Shown here: in pieces, positions 22,065 to 31,154 of the stretch
Layout: each line of letters opens with the position of its first letter
Numbering within the stretch: position 1 is the stretch's first letter
Origin: Mercurialis annua
Lineage: Eukaryota > Streptophyta > Magnoliopsida > Malpighiales > Euphorbiaceae
Length of the DNA stretch: 64,000 nt
Direction: 5' to 3'
NCBI RefSeq assembly: GCF_937616625.2
Contig: NC_065576.1
Coordinates: forward strand, 31,088,628 to 31,152,627
Notes under the pieces: generated by a model
Databases searched by the model: none
What the model saw: only the letters and a program-made list of their open reading frames with translations
Told to the model about the DNA's origin: nothing
Program-made: the position numbers and the translations under genes

Positions 22065-22093
22065 TTTGTAAAAATTGTTATGTATATATACAT

Positions 22094-22615
22094 AACCATT
22101 AAAACATATATCACAACCAAAAACAACTTCAGAACGGAGAGATTCACCACCAAAATAACTCTGGAACGGAAAAGTTTATTCAAACAAACCTAGAAAAAGC
22201 ATAAAATATGAACAGAAGGATGAGAAAACAGTGGAAATCCGGTCTTAAATCGAAAAATCACCGCTTCCCAGCCAAGAAATTAAGCAGTGAGAAAGCGATG
22301 AAAAGAAAAAAAGATTCTAGAGCGAAGTCGGTACACAATTTTATTATTCTTTAAAAGTAGTTAAATGTTATAGTATAGTATCAAAAATTAAATATAAGAT
22401 AGAATGTATAATGTATCAAATTCATATCTTTATACTATAGTGTAACATTTTATCATCCTATTTTAAAGGAACAATAAATGATCTAATTTGCCCACTTGAT
22501 ACTTTTTGAGTAATTAAACCTTGTTTAAGTATAGAGTTTAGATCAGTTTTTTTATTTGTTACAAATGACGAGGCAAATGCATAAAGCAAACTAAGAACTA
22601 ACATCCCTACTATAT
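22094..22615 (+). repeat. Segmental duplication, copy 2 (empty Helitron site)
   Basis: Matches 13609-13902 joined directly to 15829-16055. The junction 22387/22388 is the pre-insertion sequence for the Helitron. No gene is recognised in it. Confidence 0.92.
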
Positions 22616-22998
22616 TAGGTTTTTTTTCTTCTTTTCTCTTCGCATACAGCGGTACGGTTAACGTTTGATGTCGGTGTTGCGGTAGCGTCCTTTGTGTACC
22701 ACAAGTTCCATTGCGCGTTGCCGTTTGTCGGCTGAAAACATTGTCCGATGTACGTGGCGGTGCATGAGTGGTAACTTGATCGTTAGGGTTGAAAGGCTCC
22801 GTGCTTACTAATCTAATTATTATTTTAAGTTAGCATTGGGTATGCAACACAAAAATCCCGTCATTTGAAGCCTATTGCAGAGAAGCAACGGCTTGAAAGA
22901 AGTGAAAAAATCGGAGGGCGACAGTTCGATGCACAAGCACGGAGCCTGCCAACCCTAACGATCAAGTGGATAATATTTGTTTCGTAATTTAAACCAAA
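22616..22998. other. GC-richer block with an inverted repeat
   Basis: 22628-22806 is clearly less AT-rich than its neighbours (GCGGTAGCGTCC, GCGTTGCCGTTTGTCGG) and may be a captured exon, but no frame gives a recognisable protein. TAACTTGATCGTTAGGGTTG plus GGCTCCGTGCTT (22771-22804) recurs inverted at 22936-22970 (AAGCACGGAGCC, CAACCCTAACGATCAAGT) around a 130-bp loop, so the whole may be a foldback element. Confidence 0.5.
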
Positions 22999-22999
22999 A

Positions 23000-23027
23000 A
23001 TCAAGTGGATAATATTATCCACTTGAT
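23000..23027. repeat. Perfect 28-bp palindrome
   Basis: ATCAAGTGGATAAT followed by its exact complement ATTATCCACTTGAT. Its left half repeats CGATCAAGTGGATAATATT at 22967-22985 just upstream. It lies at the boundary to the rDNA fragments. Confidence 0.9.
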
Positions 23028-23033
23028 TCTAGT

Positions 23034-23083
23034 AGGGAACCAGCTACTAGACGGTTCGATTAGTCTTTCGCCCCTATACCCAA
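23034..23083 (-). pseudogene. 25S rRNA gene fragment, about 50 bp
   Basis: On the minus strand this reads GGGTATAGGGGCGAAAGACT, then AATCGAACC, then CTAGTAGCTGGTTCCCT, a highly conserved stretch of plant 25S rRNA, with one visible change (GTC where the gene usually has ATC). It is far too short to be functional. Confidence 0.85.
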
Positions 23084-23107
23084 GCCATGCATGTGTAAGT
23101 ACGAACT
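23082..23107 (+). pseudogene. 18S rRNA gene fragment, about 26 bp
   Basis: AAGCCATGCATGTGTAAGTA plus CGAACT matches the conserved 5' region of plant 18S rRNA. It is fused to the 25S piece, in opposite sense, through a shared AAG. Microhomology joining of two rDNA fragments is the simple reading. Confidence 0.7.
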
Positions 23108-23183
23108 GGTCTCGCGGTACTATATACATTAATGGTTTTCAATAAACCATTAATGTATATAGTACCGCGAGGCCAGTTCGTAC
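23099..23183. repeat. 85-bp hairpin-forming inverted repeat
   Basis: The left arm GTACGAACTGGTCTCGCGGT continues through ACTATATACATTAATGGTTT. A loop of a few bases follows, then the complementary arm ending CCAGTTCGTAC. One mismatch is visible. The left arm begins inside the 18S fragment, so the hairpin formed after or together with the rDNA join. Confidence 0.9.
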
Positions 23184-24404
23184 AGGGTACGGTAACTAGA
23201 GTCCGCGAGGTTTTGGACATCAGCTTTAATAATCTCTATTATCTTATAATTGGATAATATTAAACGACACAACAAAATATAATTTAAGGTAATAATAATA
23301 TATATAAAAAAGGACTTAGAAACAGCAAACGAGCTCATGCATCCGAACAATAATTTTAAGGATTCAAAATAGAGGATCAACATCAATTGCTCTACAAATT
23401 ATGGGTCATAAGATTAATGATTGCAACCCAGTTACATAATTCTTTAAAGCATTTTGAGATAAATCACCGAGGATTGAAAGCTCTTGAAATTGTGGAAACT
23501 TGATCTTTTTCACTTGATTTCCCACACCTTTGCAAATGGAGAAGAATGCCTTTTATAGACTCCAAAAATTTTCTAGAGAGTAAAGCTGAGTCACATCAGG
23601 ATATTCCTTCAATGTAATGAAAACAAGAGCGAAGAATGACATTGTTTTATTTTAAAAAAAAAAATACATGGGTGAATTAGGCTATATATGAAGGATGTAA
23701 GAATAATTTTTTTTCTTTTAATTTAATTTAACTGGCTAAAAACATTTTTAATAGTGCTCTTTATTTTTAAAGAGCATATTTAGTAAAATAAAGAAAATCT
23801 TTAATAAAAAGAGTAATATAATTGTTCTAATAGATTTTTTAATATTTATTTTATTTTTATTTTTATAAATAATATTTCAAAATAAAAAATATCAGTTTAT
23901 TCATTCAGTTTTTAAATTCAAAAATATAAATACTACATTTCAAATGAAAAATAACCAATTTATTATTTTAAATTTTGAAAATTTATTTTTTATTTTTGCA
24001 ACAAAATAAAGAGTGCAAGTGGCTCTGCACATGTAGAGAGCCATTTTCACTCTTTTTTCTAAATTTAAATTTTAGAGAGTCCATGGAACTTTAATTCATT
24101 AATAAAACTTTTTAAATTAAAGAGTTGGTCAATTTTAAAGAGCCCATGGCAGATGCTCTAATAAATAATTAAAATTATTGATGAAAAATGGATTGAAACA
24201 CTATAGTCAATAAGGAAGTGAGAAATAAACCTTGTCATTAATCAAATTGATTATTCAAGAGATGAGTCGTATGCTAGGATATTAGTTTCGTATGAATCGA
24301 ATACATGTTTATATGTTTTATATTATTGTTTTCTTAAAATGCGATGTTATGTTTTTATATTAATACCGTTAGTAAATGTCAACTCACTCTTACAAAAAAA
24401 AATT
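23184..24404. other. Non-coding DNA, possible MITE
   Basis: No recognisable gene. 23740-24170 is AT-rich with inversely repeated words (AGTGCTCTTTATTTTTAAAGAGCATATTT; GAGAGCCATTTTCACTC; AAAGAGCCCATGGCAGATGC). It resembles a decayed MITE, but I cannot define both ends. Confidence 0.35.
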
Positions 24405-24895
24405 ATATTTCACATTTTTAGCGATTTAAGCCAACCGTTTACAAACGGTACGAAACAAATCCAAACGTTTCCCCTTAATAGGGATTTAAGCCAAACATTT
24501 ACAAATACTACGAAACAAATCCAAACATTTCACCTTTTTAGCAATGTAAGAGAAGCATTTACAAACGTTATGAAACAAATCCAAGCGTTTCACCTTTTTA
24601 GAAATTTAAGCCGAACGTCTACAAACGTTACGAAACAAATCCAAGCGTTTCACTTTTTTAGCGATTTAAACCAAACGTTTACAAACGTTATGGAAAAAAT
24701 CCAAACGTTTCACCTTTTTAGCGTTTTAGCCAAATGTTTACAAAGGTTATGAAACAAATCCAAATGTTTCACCTTTTTAGCAATTTAAGCCAAACGTTTA
24801 GAAACGTTACGAAACAAATCCAAGCGTTTCACCTTTTTAGCAATTTCAGCCAAACGTCTACAAACGATACGAAACAAATCCAAGCATTACACCGT
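24405..24895 (-). repeat. 60-bp satellite array, minus orientation, about 8 units
   Basis: Regular minus-sense units. The first few (CCAACCGTTTACAAACGG, CCTTAATAGGGATTTAAGCC, GCAATGTAAGAGAAGCATTT) carry variants found in the same order at 27222-27420, so a multi-unit block is duplicated. The 137-codon plus-strand frame 24339-24752 is this repeat read as 20-residue periods. Confidence 0.96.
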
Positions 24896-24904
24896 TAGTA
24901 AATC

Positions 24905-25836
24905 TCAAAGAAAACTTTTTATTCAAGAAACAATGATTATTTATTCCAAAATTTATGTAGAATATTTTCAGTATCAAATTAGGTTTTGCCATGGATGTAT
25001 ATTTTAATTAAAAATAAAAGAAATAAGTAAAAAAAATAAGATATGCGCAAATTGAGCTATTATCTCATTATAAAATCATCAAAACGGAAATAGTTGAGGT
25101 GTATCAAAAATCAAAATAAAAGATATCTTAGGAATATTTTTAGATTTTAAAATTAAATTAGACGATTAGGGTTTTATTTCAGAAGGAAGTTATGTCGAAG
25201 GAGGACTTTGCTTATATAAAAGCAATCACTTTCCATCATTATTTATAATTTCATGTTTATGCAGTCACGTTTTTCTATTAATTGATTATCAAACACTGCG
25301 AAATCCAGGTACGCCGTGTTCTTTATCTTATGTTAAATTGGTGTTAATTCTTCTTTATTTTATGTTAAATAAATTGGTGTTAATTCTTGTTTATTTTATG
25401 TTAAATTGGTGTTAATTCTTCACTCGCTCCATTATCAGCCGTTTTCTTTTTCCTATGTTATATTCTCTTTGATTCTGCTACTGTGTAATTACTTTTAATC
25501 ACTAGTCATAACAAATAATTTCAGGACTATTGCATTTTAGTGAATACTAGTTTTTAGGTTAACCGATTATTTTTATTTGATTAATTTCCTCATCAGATGA
25601 TTTTTTTTCTATGTGTACTTCTGTTTTTTTTGATTTTGCTACTGTATAAATTACTTTAAGTATTATCATCTTCACTAGTCATAACAATAGGATTACTGCA
25701 TTTTAGTGAATATTAATTTTTAGGTTAATGCTTTTTCGGGTAATATTATTATGTAAAATAATAACTTAATTTATTATTATTAGTTTTAATTTAAACAAAT
25801 TAGCTTGAAAAAATTTCGAAGAAAACTTTTCTGATT
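24905..25836 (+). repeat. Copy of CAT upstream, leader and intron start (copy 3, longest)
   Basis: About 930 bp is collinear with 55285-56246: distal upstream region, TATA box (TATATAAAA near 25212), leader, splice donor AATCCAG|GTACGCC and about 540 bp of the following intron. Small indels and substitutions distinguish it. The match breaks at ACTTTTCTGA-TTAGATGACC, and no coding exon follows, so it could at most drive an orphan transcript. Confidence 0.93.
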
Positions 25837-26349
25837 AGATGACCACTTGTCCACCTTTTTTCTCCTCTGCCTCGTAATGCCGCAAAATACTCTCTCTCCC
25901 CGTCTCTCTGCTCCGCGTGCCCTCCATGTGTCTCCCCTCTATCTCCTCCCCTCTCTCTTCTTTACCCTCATCGATTTCACCCTCTCCCCGTCTCTTCATT
26001 TCAACGTTTAAGAGTTGACGCTTTATATTCTTTGAAATCATTTTGACTGATAGTATGACACTATGGTTGAAGTCCTACATAATAATGGTTGAAGTTCTGC
26101 ATATATAGCCTGGGCTTAATCTATAGGGTTGTCAAGATTGACAAATGCATGAATATAGGAGTTCCAGCTTTGGAATGATTCTTCTGGCAAACATGTGGAA
26201 TGATTTGGAGGGAAAATTACCTGGGCTTAATCTATAGATTTTTGGTTTAAAAATTCACTCAAAGATGAAAACTATCAGTCAACAAAAATACAATGAAATG
26301 ATAGATTTGAAATAAAATGAAAGCTATCAGTCCCACCATATAATGTTTG
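25837..26349. other. Non-coding patchwork with a pyrimidine-rich tract
   Basis: 25855-26000 is a strongly C/T-rich tract (CTCTCTCCCCGTCTCTCTGC) resembling a gene leader of unknown origin; the purine-rich frame on its minus strand (25835-26041) is low-complexity and not a gene. 26107-26250 repeats, inverted, the chimeric segment 7145-7250. 26263-26345 carries ACTATCAGTC / GACTGATAGT inverted words. Confidence 0.55.
26146..26190 (-). pseudogene. Fragment of the CAT gene (5' coding part), inverted
   Basis: Reverse complement of 57782-57826 (PEESFQSWNSYIHA codons). It is flanked by the same non-CAT sequence as the plus-strand shard at 7201-7247, showing that the shard and its flank were duplicated together. 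Confidence 0.85.
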
Positions 26350-27434
26350 GAACTGATAGTTTTCTTCCAAACCTTTCCCCATTTTAGCGATTTAAGCCAA
26401 ACGTTTACAAACGTTACGAAACATATCTAAACGTTTCCCCTTTTTTGCTATTGAAGCAGAACGTTTACAAACATTACGAAACAAATCCAAACTTTTCACC
26501 TTTTCAGCGATTTCAGTCAAACGTTTACAAACGCTACGAAACAAATCCAAATGTTTCACTTTTTAGCAATATAAGCCAAACGTTTACAAACGTTACGAAT
26601 CAAATCCAATTGTTTCACCTTTTTAGTGATTTTTTCAAACCTTTACAAACGTTACGAAACCAATCCAAATGTTTCCCCATTTTAGCGATTTAAGCCAAAC
26701 ATTTAAAACGTTACGAAACAAATCCAAACATTTCACCTTTTTTGCGATTTAAGCCAAACGTTTACAAACATTACGAAACAAAACCAAACGTTTCACCTTT
26801 TTTGCGATTGAAGCCAAACGTTTACAAATGTTATGAAACAAATCTGAATGTGTCCCCTTTTTAGCAATTTAAGCCAAACGTTTACAAACGTTACGAAACA
26901 AATCCAAGCGTTTCACCTTTTTAGCAATTTAAACCAAACGTTTACAAACGTTACAAAAAAAATTACATTTCACATTTTTAGCGATTTAAGCCAAACGTTT
27001 ACAAACGATACGAAACAAATCTAAGTGTATCACCTTTTTAGCAATATAAGCCATACGTTTACAAATGTAACGAAACAAATCCAATCGTTTCATCTTTTTA
27101 GCAATTAAAGTCGTACAAACGTAATGAAACAAATCCAAGCGTTTCACCTTTTTAGCAATTTAAGCCAAACGTTTTCAAACGTTACAAAAAAAAATTACAT
27201 TTCTCATTTTTAGCTATTTGAGCCAACCGTTTACAAACGGTACGAAACAAATCCAAATGTTTCACCTTAATAGGGATTTAAGCCAAACATTTACAAATGC
27301 TACGAAACAAATCCAAACGTTTCACCTTTTTAGCAATGTAAGAGAAACATTTACAAACGTTACGAAACAAATCCAAGCGTTTCACCTTTTTAGAAATTTA
27401 AGCCGAACGTCTACAAACGTTACGAAACAAATCC
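26350..27434 (-). repeat. 60-bp satellite array, minus orientation, about 18 units
   Basis: Minus-sense units with many variants, running straight into the CACTA element, whose TCC target duplication lies in the unit word AAATCC|AAGCG. Removing the CACTA element joins this array to 54551-55072 in perfect register. Confidence 0.96.
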
Positions 27435-27453
27435 CATTACTAGAAAACAGTCG

Positions 27454-27760
27454 ATTTGCGACGGATTTCAAATCCGTCGCTAAAATCAATTTTTGCGACG
27501 GATTTAGCGACGGATTTTGAATCCGTCGCTAAATCCTAAAAAAAATTGGCGGGATGAATCCCGCCACTTTTAGCGACGAAAATTCCGTCGCTAAAAATGG
27601 CGGGATTCATCCCGCCAATTTGTTCTTCACTTTTAGCGACGGATTTTGTAATCCGTCGCTAAAAGTAATACATTTAGCGACAGAATACCACATCCGTCGC
27701 TAAATGCTTACTTTTAGCGACAGATTACTAAATCCGTCGCTAAAAGTATTATTTTTATTA
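27454..27760. repeat. Left CACTA subterminal repeats
   Basis: Many TTTGCGACGGATT / AATCCGTCGCTAAA words form stacked hairpins, including GGCGGGATGAATCCCGCC pairs at 27548-27620. The remainder of the left CACTA part (27761-28079) is AT-rich filler with no gene. Confidence 0.9.
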
Positions 27761-28079
27761 AAAAAATTATAATTAAAAAATATTTTTATTAAAACAAATA
27801 TTTATTAATAAAAACAATATTAATTATAAAAAAATTTATTAAAAATTTATTTATTATAATTATTTATTAATAAAATAATTATTTATTTAAAAATAATTAT
27901 TTATAACAAAATTATTATATTAGAATGTGGGAGTAAAGTGTAATAGTAATAATTTGTTGTTTTTATTTAAAATAATTATTAAAAAATAATTTATTTTATT
28001 TAAAAATAATTAGTATGAAAAAATAATTATTTTATATAATACGTGAGTAAATTTCGGGATTACCTTTTTGTTATATTTA

Positions 28080-28084
28080 AATAT
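28080..28084. repeat. Left target-site duplication AATAT of the LTR array
   Basis: AATAT immediately precedes TGTCACGACC; its partner is 54143-54147. Confidence 0.9.
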
Positions 28085-31000
28085 TGTCACGACCCATTTT
28101 CATGAATCGCGACCGGCGCTAGGGTATGGGTAATGTAGTACCGAAACCCGTAGCTAGCCTATCAATTATCACACAAACACATAAACCTGCAGAAAACCAA
28201 TGCTCGGGGGCAACCGAGACTTCAGCCTAAAACTAACAGTTATAATATTCAACAGTTAATATAACATGCTTTATCAAATCCGAGTCTAGAATAGATTCAT
28301 CATGAATTAATGTAAATAATACAGCATGCCAGAGCAATATTACCAGTCGAACCAATCCGACAAAATAAATAATAATAATAAAGACGTCTAGTTACTACTG
28401 CGGTCTAAGAATAAAAACAGTTTTACAGTTCTACTAAAATAAATGGAACCTCCGAGGAAAGTAAATGCGGAGATCACCAGACTCTCTCAGATCATAACCC
28501 TGGGGAAAATTGGGAAAACAACGGGGTCAGATATACTGAGATGAGTTCAAACCACTATCTACATTTATTAAGTGGAAAACCTTTAAAACGTTTAAAGCAT
28601 TTAATAACAATATTACGAATAATAGTTGGAACCCTAATCCACAATTCTACATAATAACATAATCCAATAGGTCTGGTCCCGAGAGCTGAGCTACACCGAG
28701 TTACCACTGACCACACTTATACCAGAGTCCCGAGAGCCGAGCTACACCGAGTTACTCTACTTGGTCCCGAGAGCTATGCTCACACCGAGTTACCCCATTA
28801 CCATAATTACCTTTTCCAGATCTTTACCGGTGCGCACGCAGTCCTAATGATGCCCATTAGGTAGCATGTTCCAACTAAGAGCCATAATATAAAAACAGTT
28901 CGAAATATACGTACAGTATATATATATAATATTAAAATAACAATTTACTTAATAAAGCGGTAAATAGTAAGTACAAACTCACAACTTGCTAATCCACGTG
29001 AATACCGGCAAGCAACTAATCCTGGTTTGCCTCTGGAGCACGAACAATAGACGGGTCTAGACAAATAAAATAATTATTAAAACAGACCCTAACTCTAGAG
29101 AGTACTAGACACCACATAGGACTAGCACAATTAGCACGTCGGAAATAAACAAGCCAGAACACACAAAATACCCATTAGGTAATAAAGCCCAATAATATAA
29201 GTCTATTGAGTTCTCGCTTAAAATCCAATTTATAAATATTATTTAATAACTTTAAATAATAAATAATTTCCAAATAGTGGGTTAGCCGAGTTACCAATAA
29301 CTACCAAGCTAACCTCACTTGTCGGGTGACCCAAGTCTAACCCTATTCAAAACGTTTATCAAATATAAACCCGAGTTTATATTTATAAAATAATTCCATA
29401 AAATAATAAGCCATTTTAAAAAGCGGAACTCAATAACTTTAATTCAAAGTAACCCAAGTTACAACCCCAAAAACTTAGTTAAATAAATCAAATAAAAGTT
29501 CAGGGACCAATTTGCACTTTAACCAATTAGGGACCAAGTTGTACTTTTGCCAATTAGGGACTAAATTGTACTTTAGTCAATTTGATTTCCAAAAATCAAA
29601 TTAATTACTTTTATTTATAATTAAAACCAACTATAAAGTTATCAACCAAAAAATCCACTTAATTAAGTTATAAAATAAGTTTAGGGGCTAAATTGTAATT
29701 TAGCCAACTTTTGACAAAACGACAATTGAAAGCAATTATAACCACCCGAGTAATTATATTAGCTAAAATTATAATTAATTATTGTTTTCATTATTCAATT
29801 AGTAAATCAAAAGAAATCCAAGTTATTAGGTAAAGTTAAACTTTGAGTATTTATTTGATTTAGCTAAAACATTTTGGTGACCTAGATGGCAATTTGGCCA
29901 TCTCTTACCTTTTAAATTTAGAATCCCTCCAAGACTCCATTTTCTTCATGAATGAGTTACAGAATTCATTGATCATGATTTAAAAGAAACTTCAAACAAT
30001 AATCTTTACAAACTCTTAATGATTTAACCCAATAATTACTTAGTTTCAATAGGCCACAAACATGAATTCAAAACAAACTCAAAACGTCATCAATCCACCG
30101 TGAAGATTTGTTCCAAACGATGAACAAAGGTTTTCTGGAAACGATTAAACGATTCCAACCCGAGTTTAAACAACTAGCAACTAACATACCAAGCGATTTA
30201 TAACAATTAAATGAATGAATTAAAGCTAAACATTAAGAAAGGGATCGGCAGCAACCCAAAACAGAACACCAAGATTCAAACATCAAACGTTACTGCCGAA
30301 CTCAACCTTCAACACGAACATGGAGAATAGAATGATAACTCCATGAAATCATAAACTAACAACAACCCAAGAATCTATAATTTCCAAACAATCAAGAACA
30401 AGGCAAAATGAAAAGAACTCCACGGCAGTAACCCATGCCAAACAAGACAGAATCTAACAAACTTAGAAAACGGAAACCGTACGGCGAATGGAACGAGATC
30501 AACGGCGTACCGTTCAGCGAAACTGAGATAGGGAGACGTAGGGAATTGAGTCCAGAACGTCTGAGATCAAGTGGAATCAATTTCGATCTAGAAACGAAAG
30601 AGAACGAACCAAATTACGTAATGTCGTTCATAAGCAAAATCTGGAAATCCAAGGAATCAGAAAGTTTACCAGAACAGCGACTTTGAAAGAAGATTACGGC
30701 TTCGTTTCTCAGCGAAAGAACGAAAGAAAAGTGGCTAGGGCTACCTTGCAGCGTGATCTAGGTTTTCCATTTAGAAGTCGACTTTAAATAACGAGTGGAA
30801 GCGGGCCGTAAACGAGATCGAACAGGGCCACACGGAAGGGTCCATGGACTGGTATGATTCCCGAACGGGAATGGCCTTTCAGGCCATTATTCCCGTTCGG
30901 GAATGCCTGGTCTCGAACGAGACCAGGCCAAACAATGTGATTCTTGTTCGGGAATTTCAATTCCCGAACGGGAAAGGCTGAAAAACTATTTTTTTTTATT

Positions 31001-31154
31001 TTTTGATTTAAAAAAATATAATTGGTTAAACCAATAAATCACGCCCAAACCAAACAACTCGAACCAAGCCACAATATCGAAATTACTTCAAAACGACCGG
31101 GAAAAATGATGGAATTTAAATGTAATAAAATGAAAAATTTTATGGGGTATTACA
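28085..31154 (-). repeat. LTR 1 (leftmost; 3' LTR of the array)
   Basis: 3070 bp, TG...CA ends when read on either strand (plus strand TGTCACGACC ... GGGGTATTACA). U3 should lie at the right side, where a hairpin cluster (30857-30973) and a TATA-like TTATTTAAAG (minus strand, near 30787-30797) are found. Three imperfect repeats with CCCGAGAGC and CACCGAGTTAC occur at 28678-28795, and AATTAGGGAC-type repeats near 29500-29580. Private differences include GACAGAATC at 30445 and CTTG in the third hairpin. The short open frames (30392-30580, 30435-30686) are not genes. Confidence 0.95.
30857..30973. repeat. Three GC-rich hairpins in LTR U3
   Basis: Hairpin 1 is ATTCCCGAACGGGAATGGCC with its complement (30857-30904). 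Hairpin 2 is GCCTGGTCTC-GAAC-GAGACCAGGC (30905-30928). Hairpin 3 pairs GTTCGGGAATT with AATTCCCGAAC (30946-30971). They are present in all four LTRs (also about 38520-38637, 46184-46300, 53844-53960). Confidence 0.92.

Noticed and set aside
25835..26041. Arg/Glu-rich 68-codon protein on the minus strand
   Set aside because: It is a purine-rich low-complexity translation of a C/T-rich leader-like tract without homology or context.
16553..27520. ORFs of 68-137 codons with FTNVTKQIQTFHLFSNLSQT-like repeats as a new repeat protein
   Set aside because: They coincide exactly with the 60-bp satellite, occur wherever the unit has minus sense, break at every shortened unit, and lack a gene-like start or end.
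27435..27760. MITE or hairpin family unrelated to CACTA
   Set aside because: The CACTACTAGAAAA-like termini on both sides, the 3-bp TCC duplication and GCGACGGATT subterminal repeats fit CACTA better.
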